NCBI GenBank assembly: GCA_029204225.1
Contig: CM055100.1
Coordinates: 57,288,345 to 57,352,344 of the forward strand
Direction of reading: 5' to 3'
From: Diphasiastrum complanatum
Lineage: Eukaryota > Streptophyta > Lycopodiopsida > Lycopodiales > Lycopodiaceae
Length of the DNA stretch: 64,000 nt
How positions within the stretch are numbered: position 1 is the first letter of the stretch; the number at the start of each line of letters is the position of its first letter. Positions 46,761-59,725 of this stretch are shown piece by piece. Made by a program: the position numbers and the translations under genes. The notes below the pieces were generated by a model, which did no database searches, was not told where the DNA came from, and was given only the letters and a program-made list of their open reading frames with translations.

Positions 46761-47620
46761 TGTTGGAGAGAGAGGGGAAGAATTTATGACGAACACGAAC
46801 GAGAAACGAACTCGAATAGAAAATGTTCGTGCGCAGCGGAATGAACTATACGACTCTCTCCGTAAGCATGACTACGCCTATTAAAATGATAGATCTTTAG
46901 TGATAGAAATCACGGTCATTCTAGATTACGTAGCCAAACATTAATAAATGAAGCGCCAGAAGAATAATTTGTCGCGAATAGCAAGACAAAGTATAGGGCG
47001 CGAATGATTCGCGAAGAGCTAGACTGTGCTCGACTGATAATTAGTCACGAATGATTTGCAAAAGACAAGACTAAATGTTAATAGTCTATTACCAGTAAGA
47101 ACAACTAGAAAGATCAAACAGAATAAATGATAAGCATAGCAATATTAACATAGATCTGAACGCAGAGCAATGAACTATATCAGATTAAGTATATCATGTA
47201 TACATGTCAAGAATGCGGTAGAGCACAATACAGTAGCGGACGAAACCGCGTGCCCTACAAAGCTTATTTCAATCTGTAAAAAAAAAAGGAATTAAACCTT
47301 ACTTCTAACAATATGAAGAATCAATGCTCACGGCATCTACTTCGTTTATGTCGTCTTCTTCTGCTCTCTTCACCATCTCTTACACGAATGGTGTCCAGTA
47401 TATATATACATAATATTACAAGTGTGCAGATGTGAAAGTACAGAGTGGATGTGCTGTCTGTTAGGAGATCGTGGGTGGCTGCAATCGTTGTCCAATCTGT
47501 TAGCGCAACTGCATGGGGTGAACGTAAAAAGGGTGCGACGTTAGCCAATGCTGAAGTGAACGTTGGTGATGATGCAAAAAGTGCGTCACTCTTACAAATG
47601 GCCTTAGGATAAGATTTACA
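46761..47620 (-). repeat. 5' LTR of gag-only Copia derivative, 860 bp
   Basis: Plus-strand TGTTGGAGAGAGAGG at 46761 to AAGATTTACA at 47620, paired with 45075-45939. The whole element is about 2.5 kb. Differences between the LTRs are scattered C/T and G/A changes and one duplicated segment near 46996. Confidence 0.85.
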
Positions 47621-49796
47621 TGGTCCCTCACCAAAAATGCGTTCAGAACGACCCTTTCATATGCGTTCAGAAACAAAACGGGCATCTATGCACAGAAGCA
47701 TGATGGGAATGAAATCTGCCCCGAACTAACCTTGGTTTGAATTGAGAAAGGTATGTTAGGGTATATGTTGGCAATTCAGCTAGCTTCAAAAACCTAGTTA
47801 GTCATAGTCAGAGTCAAGTCACATAAGTAGCCAATACTCAATATAATGAGCAAGTGACCTACCTCTTGATTTTCTTGCAATGTGAACTGCTTTTTTAAAT
47901 AACAGAGACTATGTGTGTAAGTTCCTACACGTTTTATCAAAGTCATTCAGCATTAGTGTGTACACAACCAAGACGATTGAACCAAACAAAGCAAAACACT
48001 ATGTGTCTGAATTATTAGGGTTGGCAAGGTGTGCGAGCCCAAACCGCCAACGTATGAACCTTTGATATTGATAAGGGGCTATTTGCTTCCTATCCTTCGT
48101 CTGCTATATAGACAATTAGGGCTTGGCAACATGCATCTTTGAAGCCCTTCACAGCAGTTGAGATTCTTTCCGTTCCTTTGTACGCATCGCCATCGTGGCC
48201 TGCTGGAAAAGGGCCTTCTATTTGTTTATGGAGCTCCTGCGCAGGATTACTTCTGAGAACCCATGAAGATCACAGCAGAATTGAGATTATTGTGTGATTG
48301 TTTTGTTGTTGTGAGGGTGAGGATAGAGCAGCATTTGTTGTGGGCAGATCAAGCCTTTCAACTTGTTTGTGATTCACCTGAATATATGAATATGTGCGTG
48401 TGTTGGGCGTAGCGTGTGTTTGTAGGAAAAAGACAGTCAATTCAGTAGGATTGAGAATGAAAGTTTGTTGCACAAAGATTTCACAAGTGAAGGAATTTCT
48501 AGACATCACATTTTCATCACCTGCCTTCCCATTTTTGTCTTGCTCCTCAACAAATTCGAGTTCCGCATTGCCATTCATCCACCTCAGTCTTGGCTTTCTT
48601 GCCAACAAGCTCCTTCGCCATTATCCACCTCAGTCTTGGCTTTCAGGCTCCTGTTCATAATTCTAGTACTCTCATCAACGTCACCCAATTCCCCTTCAAC
48701 GACCTCCTCTTTGTTCTCTGGATCTTGCCTACCCCTCTACTTTCATCGTTCTCAACTTCTTACTCCATGGCTGCACATGCTGCCTGCTCCATTTCTGCCA
48801 ACTGCTCATCGTGTTCTGGCACAGCGACACCAAACTCCATTTCTGCCAAATGCTCATCACGTTGTGGCGCAGCAGCAGCAGCAGCAGAGTCGAGGAGGTG
48901 TTCGTCAGAGACCCAATCGAGATCGAGAGAGAGAGAGAGAGCTCGTGCAACATCTCAAATGATGGTCATTGGATTTGATTTTTAAAAGTGCCATGTGTTC
49001 CATAGTTTGTACATGCATCTATTCATCATTAATGTAGTCATGTCTTCAAAAGCAGCATACTCAACAAAGCATTATTGTTTATGTTGTGCAAGTAGCAAAA
49101 TACATACAAGAGTATCATGAAAGGCCACAAAAGTACGTAATCAACAACCAAGAGATGCTTACAATGTCATGGTGAATCTAGAAACCCAATCAAATTTGGA
49201 AGGAATGACTAAGAACAAGAAGAAAATAACATGTGGTGCCTATGTTAGCTAATGAGTGATAACAACAACCACCTTTTAGATATGATAGTGCCAAAGGTCA
49301 AAGAGTAACTGATCAACCAAACAAGTGATCAAAAGAGCAAAGATATATCGAGCAACCAATAGGCTAAGTCCCCTTCTTAGAAACCCTAGGCTTGTAGAAA
49401 AGCTTTTGGATTATGTGAGGAGGTCCATGTCTACAAGCTTGCATGAGTGATATCAAATAACAAGATGGCATGTTAGAAGGTTTTTTTTTTTAAAAACAAA
49501 ACTTGAGTATTAATGGTTTTTCAAACCCATAATATTGATTTTTGCTTCTTGTTTTTTTCAAAGAAAGGAAAATGCTACCACATCATTTAGCAACAATTCT
49601 TTGAATTTTTATTTGAGATCAAGGTGTATGTAAAATAAATTTATCTTAATTAGTGCACACACCTTCCACGAAGAAGGTGCATGCAAAAAACAAAAAGAAT
49701 TCAATTCGGAAAGGGTAAACTGACAAGACTATGTATTGATGCGTGATGCATTATTTTTTGAACATAAAAAATTGAAATAATTTTTAGATTTTCAAG

Positions 49797-49800
<4 letters not shown>
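47621..49800. other. long stretch without a supported gene
   Basis: Short frames only. A 27-bp phrase (CCACCTCAGTCTTGGCTTTC) is duplicated at about 48579 and 48628, a short CAGCAGCAG run lies at 48870 and a short GA run at 48925. No domain is recognised. Confidence 0.35.

Positions 49801-49830
<30 letters not shown>
49801..49830. repeat. (TA)15 microsatellite
   Basis: About 15 TA units at the target side of the minus-strand Helitron-like end at 49834. Confidence 0.95.
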
Positions 49831-49833
<3 letters not shown>

Positions 49834-49835
<2 letters not shown>

Positions 49836-49863
49836 TAGTAAAGAGTGCCCGTCGTTGACGGGG
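49834..49863 (-). mobile_element. Helitron-like 3' terminus (minus strand)
   Basis: Minus strand: hairpin CCCCGTCAACGACGGGC (49863-49847), spacer ACTCTTTA, CTAG (49837-49834), then T and the TA tract. The element would extend to higher coordinates, over the (GA)n tract and possibly the kinase fragment at 50.5 kb. Confidence 0.65.
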
Positions 49864-50020
49864 GACGAGCAGCGATGGTTTAGGAGGAAAGCCGATGGTC
49901 GTTGACTGATGTGTGTGTGTGTGTGTGTATGTACGTGGCTGAAGTGTGCCAGCTGAAGTGTGTCAGCCGGTGGCACGGGCGACCGATGGGGTGTGTGTTT
50001 GTGTGTGTACGAGCGCGATG

Positions 50021-50158
<138 letters not shown>

Positions 50159-50220
50159 TTCCCTCTAGCTCTCCTAAATCCCATTTTAATCTGCCTTCAT
50201 TCATGCTGCATATTTACTAA

Positions 50221-50362
50221 CGTTATCACGCAGTCTGCATATTTACGCGCAAATTCGCACAGACGAAGAAAAGGCAAAAGAATCGCGACACTGTGTTTCT
50301 ACACAATTTAAGGTGATAGTCGAAAAGGGGACACTATCTTACAGAATGCCAAAAGTGCTCTA
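50221..50362 (+). mobile_element. fragment of the 45-kb Copia family, inverted copy
   Basis: About 140 bp (ACGCAGTCTGCATATTTACG, then GCGACACTGTGTTTCTACAC, then GGGGACACTATCTTACAGAA and AAAAGTGC) are the reverse complement of about 46090-45948, the segment between the truncated gag and the 3' LTR. No LTR or gag accompanies it here. Confidence 0.8.
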
Positions 50363-50476
50363 GAAAGTAGATGTATAGGGTTTTTTCTTTTTGCAATTTT
50401 TTTTTAAAATTTAGTGATGAATGAGGCCGAACACCTTGTCCACGGTATGAAGCTCTAGCACCCTATCCGGTATTAG

Positions 50477-51880
<1,404 letters not shown>

Positions 51881-51882
51881 AA

Positions 51883-51888
<6 letters not shown>

Positions 51889-51959
<71 letters not shown>
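51889..51959. repeat. (CA)n microsatellite, about 35 units
   Basis: Pure CA tract of about 70 bp. Confidence 0.95.
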
Positions 51960-51963
<4 letters not shown>

Positions 51964-52444
51964 ATAGATGTACCAAACTTAGACATTTGGACCCCTCAGC
52001 CCTCCCTCGGAAATCCCTCGGCCCCCCTTGGTCTTCAAATATATATATATAGTTTAAGTGCCCCCTCCCCACCCCCCAAATGATTGGCTAACAAAATTTT
52101 GGTTGCATCTAATTATGTCTGCCTTCAATCACCAATCATTTGTTCTGAGCATCATCCACACGTCTCGACTTCACCAAGAGACAGCTCTAACACCCATCCT
52201 CTCTAATTCGCTGCACTATCACAATCTCTTACTAAAATATAAAGCAAACTTATCATGACACACATTTTCCATCCAATTCCACATCTCCGCTCGATTAATA
52301 GTATTGTTTGTCTCTTTGTGTAACATCGAAAATACATAAACATACAGCCGAGGAAATAGGAACCAGAAATAATAGGATTTTGTATTCACACATTGAAACA
52401 TCAAATCTCATTTTCTCTCTTTTGGTTTTCCCAAAGTACGACAA

Positions 52445-52447
<3 letters not shown>

Positions 52448-52491
<44 letters not shown>
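52448..52491. repeat. (CT)n microsatellite
   Basis: About 21 CT units. Confidence 0.95.
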
Positions 52492-52493
<2 letters not shown>

Positions 52494-53074
52494 TCACATT
52501 CTCTAGACATTTTGCATACACAGACAAAAAATCATAAATTACACATAGTTGCACTACCAAAAAACTATTTTTTGATTGCAAGACTTTGGTACAGAAGTTC
52601 TCAAGCATAAAAGCTTGGCATCAAAAACACTTGTATAACACACTATTTATAGAAAATACTGTATCTACAAACAACTTCCATGGCTATTAGAAGAGCTTAT
52701 AAGTTCCACATATTCTTGTAGCAGACCATTGTCATTCTCATTTCCCCTGCAGCTTCCTTGTTATTCCATGTTCATCCGTTCAGCAACGGCATTGTCAGTG
52801 TTAGGTTTCATATTTCTAAAGTATCGGTAACCAACCTGACATGGAAAGAAAATTAAGTGTACATCTTCTAGTTGCACCAATGCAGGTGCTTTCATTGCCT
52901 TCCACACAGCAGCTGCTCTTGTACAAGCTCACCCTTTTCCTTGGTACAAGCTCACCCACATTGCCGAAGGCTAGAACTTTTCCGTTCCTTAGCATCGCCA
53001 GCAAGACTTGTGGCAATGAGGCATTTAATCATGGCCTGAAATGAAACAAGGAAAATATAAACACCTGGTCAAAA

Positions 53075-53670
53075 ACATTTGCGGGTGTTAACTGCACACG
53101 ATTTTTAATTTTCGAGGTGCCATACTTCATATATTCCCCACATCCTTTCTCCATATTTTCTTCTATCACACCATGCAGCACAAATTGGAAATGTTCTTTG
53201 CCTGCATCTTTCAAACAGTAGCCAATCATTCCGTGCCAAGTGTGAATGCCTTTATGTCGTAAGTAACGGCACAAAACAATATTGCTTGTTGGTTCATCTT
53301 TGGTCCAAGTCAAATACAATTTGATTAGATGGTTTACTTTTAAAACGCTCGACGCCAAACACTTGCAAATCATTTGCAAGTGCAAATGCAGTAAGCTATC
53401 CCCTCTTTTCAGTGCGCACAAGCCTGCGATGCATTGTCTTTGTAAGAACCTCCATAACTGCTAGCAAGGACAGGTCTATGTCTACACTACCAACACCGAT
53501 AGTAACATTGAGCTCAATGACATTTTTGGCGTCTCATACGTTTTGACGAGTTTGTATGGGACTTTCCTCCTTTTTTGGCATGTTTCGTCTCCTTTCTCTT
53601 CTTGCATTTTCTGAGGTTGTTGGCTGTTCCTTTTCTTCTTCCTGCTCCATTTGGACTCCATCGTCCTCAC
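53075..53670 (-). pseudogene. HUH-endonuclease (Replitron-like) remnant
   Basis: A lysine-rich start (KWSRKKKRNSQQPQKMQEEK, about 53650) is followed, across one shift near 53510, by a segment ending MHRRLVRTEKRG. A second 1-nt shift leads to DSLLHLHLQMICK. H-L-H followed by L-Q, preceded by a Glu-x-x-Gly, is the metal-binding HUH motif of rolling-circle Rep nucleases. About 55 residues later WHGMIGYCLKDAGKEHF supplies a single-tyrosine Y-x-x-K-D motif, as in Y1 HUH enzymes. Then come KNRVQLTPANVF and a possible donor at 53073. Helitrons differ (two Tyr, different context), so a Replitron-type or other Y1 HUH transposon is the better guess. Assignment to Replitrons is from memory of motifs only. 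The frameshifts mean this copy is inactive. Confidence 0.5.
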
Positions 53671-54220
53671 CTTTGAACACCCAAATTAGAGAGGCAGCCG
53701 GCAGTCAGTCGCTGTAAGCAAGTCAGCCCGATGCAGAAGACCTTGTGGAAGGAATTCTCCCAGCTCACCAAAACCGTATTATTTCACCAAAATGCTACAA
53801 CCAAACGATAGTCAGTCGCTGTAACCAACTCAGACCCATCCAGAACACATTCTCCCAGCTCACCAAAAAGTCAGTCACCATAACCAACTCAGTCCGATCC
53901 AGTACAGAGTCTCCCAGCTCACCAAAACGCTACAACAAAAAGACAGAATAGAAGCAACTTCTGCAAAGCTGCTCGTACCTCCACCGTCTGGCAAGTAACA
54001 GATCAGTGCGCTAATCCCCCAGCTCCCATGTTTTGTGAACACATCACCTCTTTGCATGCATCGATGTTGATATACCACCAGCTGTTACTATGTAATTGAA
54101 TCTTCAAACTAGAAAGCTGCAACGTGCTAGTCTCTAACACGGCTGGCCAAAAATTGTCAAAAACCCTATACATTTTCTCCAATCAGATTGTTGGATTCGT
54201 ATTTTTTCCATCACAACGTA

Positions 54221-54224
<4 letters not shown>

Positions 54225-54269
<45 letters not shown>
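54225..54269. repeat. (CT)n microsatellite
   Basis: About 22 CT units. Confidence 0.95.
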
Positions 54270-54272
<3 letters not shown>

Positions 54273-54411
54273 ACTTGATATCTTTTGCGATATCAAATTG
54301 ATATCATATTCTTCAGTTTCTTTCATTATTTCAGTATCAGAGAATTGATTTCATGTTGTTGGGCATTACTACATCTTAGCGTCATCGATACATCGACAGA
54401 CTAAGTTCCAG

Positions 54412-55463
54412 ATGAATTCTCAAAGTAAAGCTGGTTATTGCAGACAAGCTGAATGGATCCAATTATCATTTGCGAAAATTCAAGATGAAGACCTTGCTAA
54501 TCGCCAAGCTATGGGATGTTGTTACAGGTACAGAAGTAAAACCTAAAGACGAACCCGAAGACGACACAGAAGACTCAAAGTGGAAATCGAAGGATAGTAA
54601 AGCTTTCGTGCTTATTATCCTCAATATATTAGATACACAGAATAGACACACAGCTGAAGCTAAAACTTCAAAAGACGTTTGGGAGATCCTGAACTCACTA
54701 TATGACGTGAGGGACATAACTACTAAGTTACATCTACGAAGGAAATTCTTCACATTCAAGATGTGTAATGGTGATTCTCTTCAGAGTCACATTAACCAGT
54801 TTAAGAATCTCTTGCAACAGATGGTCACTGTCGGATCAGTCATAGATGATCAAGATGCAATTATGACATTGCTTTCAAGCTTGCCTTCTACATATGAGAA
54901 CTGGGTGATGATCATATCGACACACTCAGATTTAACTCTTACTAGAGTTATCACCATGTTGCTGCAAGAAGACAATAGAAGAAGTAAAGACACTTTGTCT
55001 ACTTCCTCCTCTCAGGCTCTATATGTCAACAAAGGCTTTAAGTGACAGAAGTAGAAAAGCTCCAAGAAGGCTGCAACAAATCAGAAGCTGACTCAAAGTC
55101 AAGTACAATCATCAAATCCACAGTCGAAGAAGAAGATGTTTTAGGTATTGCAAGCGCAATAACCATGAGATCAAGGATTGCCGAATTCTCCAAGCAAAGA
55201 ATGCAGCCAAGCGATCCGATCAACAAGCGAACATAGTTTCATCATCTCTATAGGTCAAAGTGGACGAAGGCGCATTCATGGTCAAAGACCAAAGTGCATT
55301 TTTGGATGATTCATGGTTTCTTGATTCTGGAGCAACTCCACACATGACCAATCAACATGAGATTTTCAACTCCTACATGCCTTACAACACGAAGAAATTT
55401 GTTCATCTTGGTGACAATAGTAGTCACACTATTGAAGGTGAAGGTAATGTAAGATTGCAATAA
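54412..55463 (+). pseudogene. Copia gag-protease remnant
   Basis: ATG at 54412 opens MNSQSKA. A 1-nt shift leads into DKLNGSNYHLRKFKMKTLLI and a full Copia gag core (KAFVLIILNI, SKDVWEILNSLYDVRD, RRKFFTFKMCNGDSLQSHIN, LSSLPSTYENWVMIISTHSD) ending at 55045. A zinc knuckle follows in another frame (about 55138: CFRYCKRNNHEIKDC, with CX3C instead of CX2C). After a TAG comes the aspartic protease start DDSWFLDSGATPHMTNQHE (active-site DSGA at about 55325) and KKFVHLGDNSS, stopping at 55463. Integrase and reverse transcriptase are absent. The same family as, but a different subfamily from, the gag at 46.1-46.6 kb. Inactive because of shifts and stops. Confidence 0.8.
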
Positions 55464-55717
55464 ATAAGAGTTGAGCAATAGATATTTCTCATGATGTCCA
55501 ACCAACTTACCTTCACACTTTGGCAATTATTTATCATTTTTAATCTAGTCACTTTATTATAATTTTTTTATCATTGAGGCCTTGGTTGGTCATTCCTTAA
55601 GCAAAAGGTGATTACTTGATAGCTTTAGTCAAATAGCAACCAACTTGGGCTATTTTTCTAGGCTCATTTTTTTTTTGTGGTTATTACTTCAGATCTTATT
55701 GATGATGTGTAAAATAG

Positions 55718-55864
<147 letters not shown>

Positions 55865-56647
55865 TTGTGGAGGCCATTCTTTGTGGAGAAAAGCAACTCT
55901 TACATCAATCAGCAGGGTTGCGGAGGCCAAACAAATACATTGACAACGATCTTACTTGGTATGCTTTTCAATATGTCAGCTTGTTTTGTTGTCATCAAAA
56001 TATAGGGTTGCAAATTTTTTTGCTAGCCCGCTGGCACTGGGTGGCCAGTGGGCTAGCATTTTTTTCAGCCCATTAAAACCTATAGTCAACGATCAGCTCT
56101 CCTGGGCTGAAACAAATGCAAGCCAAATAGATCTTGTGAAAAACGTCCGGAAAAGCTACCAAAATGGGTTGAATCAGAATGATGGATTGAACTCTACTTT
56201 TAGCATGGGCTGGCATTCTTTTTCAGCTCAACAGGGCTGATCCTCCTTAATTTGGATATATAAAATGACTCAGGCCATATCATTCATTTAATAAATGAAT
56301 AAACATAGCAAAAGTGCATTTGGTAAACATTCACTTATTCAATGCGCAGACTTCTCGTGTATTTGATCCATGTGCTAATATCATAATATTTTAGGGCTTA
56401 CGTTAAGTATGGAATTCCTGAAGCATAACTGAGAGGAAATCATTTAAAAAAAAATTGAAAATATATGAAAACTCAAATAAATTTTATACTTTTGACCGAA
56501 GTCCAACTAGCCAATTAAAAAAGGTTGGCTGATTTGAGCTCAAGTGTGATATGTATGTATGTGTATGTGCTCAGGTCCTCATTGTTAGCATCTAAACTAA
56601 ATTGTCCTGATATTTGTTTTATGTGTAGTATGTTGTTGACACGATCC

Positions 56648-59600
56648 ATGGCGCAGAAAGCTGGAATAGAAGAAAGTGAAAGTTGTGCAATTATTGGTCA
56701 TATAGAGGTATTCTATTTTTTTTTTTCCTATTTTAAAATATCAAAATGAAAATTGTAAAGGTTAATAATTGGAAAATGATATTGTTTGTGTTATGTGCTC
56801 ATGTCATAGTTACAATCACAAGTTGAAGATCCTACTCAGGCGACTCAGAGAGTTGTTGAATATTCTGATCATGTGGATGTCATGGAAACCGAACAATTGA
56901 TAGAAAATCAATCGGGACTAGAGAATGTTTGTAACGAGGACAGACAAGCTCAAGACTTGGAAGAACATCATACAAAAGACCCCACTGACACAATAGGTGA
57001 AAAAAGAAAGGAATAAAAGGAAACGACTGAAGAATTTGGATTTGTGCCAATTTCATTCCATGTCGATATGTTGTCAGTTACTATGACCAATTTAAGATTA
57101 ATAAGATCCACACCACCACCCCTCATTCCTTTATGTAGAATTGCATCAAATTCTGCAATTAGGAATGTGGGAAGCCAACGCTTGAAATTAAAGCATGTCT
57201 TTAGAGATGAGGGGTATGTCATGGAGAAGGGAGATTTTACACTATGACTTTGTACCACCGAAGGAGGGGTGATTTTGGTTAAGGACTATGCAAAGTCACT
57301 ATGGGATGAGACATGGGAACGAATGAGTATAGAATTCGATGAGAAGATGAAAGATGATCCAGTCTGGTCAGATGTATGTGGTTGCATGTTGATTTGTTGG
57401 GACGGAAACCATAGACTACGAGGTTGGATGGAGGCCATCCATGAAAATTTCTCGGAGGATATTAGCAAGCATGTGCTTCTAAGAGCTTCGTTCATCCACC
57501 CAACAAAGGAGGGTGCAATGCACATACTTTCATCCATGAACAGAATAAATCGGTACGCAATCTAGCTATATGTCACTACAATGTATATGTTTTTTGAAGA
57601 TAATGCAATGTAGATTATGATACGTATCATACTTTTTAAACTTAAAACAAATGTATTTTGCAATTTGAATGAGATAGGGGTGGTTAAGACAGACCTAAAG
57701 GATCAACTATACAGTGTTAGGCGAGTGGCAGAGTGCAATACGAAATATTTTAAAAAACGTTTTACTGAAGAAGAGCTGCAAGAAATTGAAAAGATTCGGG
57801 CAGGAGAGGAAAAAAAAGAAAATGCTCTTTGGTATCCACTAACTTGCTACATGCTAGCAAGGGTTTTATTTGAGGTACTTGTCTTATATTAATTGCATTT
57901 TGATTTTTTATAACATTGTGTTTTGATCTGTATTATTTTAATTGCATTTTGATTTGTTATGTTGTGTACTTGTGAAATCATTTTTGGGTAGAATGATATC
58001 AATAGAGATTTGGCTGAAGCGCGGGAGAAACATGACGCAATGAAAGATAATTCAAAAAAGGGAAAGAGCTTAAAAGATGCCCAAAGTGGTGTAGTCATGA
58101 AATGGTCCACAAAGATGTCGAAAATGTTGGGAATTGTTAATCCCTCGCTTGGAGAAGTTTGGTTTGAAAGGGTGACAACGATGGATGTGGGGGGCACTAG
58201 TTTTTCTATGGGCCTAGAAAAACTACGTTCATTGAGATGTGCAAATGTAGCGAATGAAACACGAAATACGTGGTTGGCTATGGCAATAGGACCGATGAGA
58301 GGGCAATTTGGTATTCCCGGAGGTGATAGGGACTTTCGCCTGTGGGTGGTGAAAGAGACATGGTTTACACATGTAGTGGTACAAGAAAAACTTTTCTTGG
58401 CTATGCTACGTGAGCTCGGTATGTAATTATTGCAACTTGAACATGCATCTATTTGAAAGCCAATTTGTGTGCTTATCTTTTTTTTCTTTTGTTCAATTTC
58501 ATTATGTTATATTTGTATGTCATTTTAAATAGTATGTGCTTCATCAGCTCCGTCCAACTTTGGTGACGATGGCCCGTTGGAGGAGTACATAATGGAATAT
58601 AAGATGAGGTATCGCAAACAATTATTCGCTAGCATGGAGCCAGATATGGATCCCACAAAATTGTCAACAGAGCAAGTTGACATACAGAATGCAGCAAAGC
58701 GGGGAGAAAGCGAGAAGAATTTACATACAATGCACCAGGCCTCAACAAGAATGCTACTAATTCTCATATTCCATATGTACATGGAGATGTTATTCACATT
58801 GCGCAAGTTTTTATGCAAAAAAAGTTAGCCCCAGAGATGTCTATTATTGAGCACTTGAAAGAAATTTGTGTGGGGTTGGGTGAAAGACATAGAAGAGGAA
58901 AGCTTGTCATGTATGGTGCTGATTTGATTTTTCTAGACTTTCCCACAAGCTTCAAACCTGATGGATTGCAAGATGTTCAACCATGGAACATGATGTCCGA
59001 GGAACTATTCGATTCTACAATGCGTCTAGTCCGATGCACTTTTGTATGATGATGGTTGGGTTATGTGCATTTTAGCACCCAATTATTCGACGTTGTTTCA
59101 TTGAAACATTCACAAGACTGCCTTGCAAATGTACAAGAGAGTGTGCTTGAGAGGGGATTGAGCCTTTTGGAGTAAGTTCAAATGGTGATGAGGTGAGTTG
59201 TCAGAATTTCTATGTGCATGATATTCACTATGCGCGTTTGTTTTTCAAGTCTATACTTCTGAGCAATTTTCAATCACTAACTACAATTAATTGTTTGTGT
59301 TGCAGCACAACTTTTTTTATGTCTACATTTTGTCCAGAGTGGGAATGGCAAGCAAGCCTCCATCGGAGAATGCGATAGCATCGACACATTGTTGTTTAGG
59401 AGTTGCAGTGATGTATGGTCCCACTATTTACCTGCCACAGAGAGACTTACTAATAGCAAGACAACAATGCCTTATAGAGTAGGGGTGGAGAAGAGCCCCA
59501 ATTTTATGCATTTTGCAATTGAGTATCTTTGTAAGAGTCACGGGGTCGTATTTGACCCATTCATGGGTTGTGGAGCCACCTGTTCATGGGTGCAGGGCTT

Positions 59601-59725
59601 TTAGTCGGCATGCGGTGGTCATGGACCATGACGAGGAACTATTACATGTTGAGAGCAAAGATAGTATGTTCTATGTGAAATTTACATTCCATCTTTGGTA
59701 TATCATGATTTTTTTTCACATTTAA
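56648..59725 (+). pseudogene. multi-exon gene with ParB-like motif and beta-class DNA aminomethylase-like domain (broken)
   Basis: Exons in order: 56648-56707 (MAQKAGIEESESCAIIGHIE); 56810 to about 57552, acidic then FVPISFHVDMLSVTM and CGCMLICWDGNHRLRGWMEA, with stops TAA 57014 and TGA 57245; about 57678-57874; 57991-58423; about 58533-59191; about 59307-59720. WDGNHRLRGW (57398) resembles the DG-HR-A box of ParB/sulfiredoxin-type domains. The 3' part has, in order, ADLIFLDFP (about 58918, where DPPY is expected), VEKSPNFMHFAIEYL (59485, motif X-like) and VVFDPFMGCGAT (about 59548, the AdoMet-binding motif I). Motif IV before X and I is the permuted layout of beta-class N4/N6 DNA methylases. 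ParB-plus-methylase is a known phage/bacterial architecture. Introns show the gene is eukaryotic. Besides the stops there are frameshifts near 58730, 59050 and 59590, and DFP may mean lost catalysis. Whether it is mobile-element or host derived is unknown. Confidence 0.6.
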
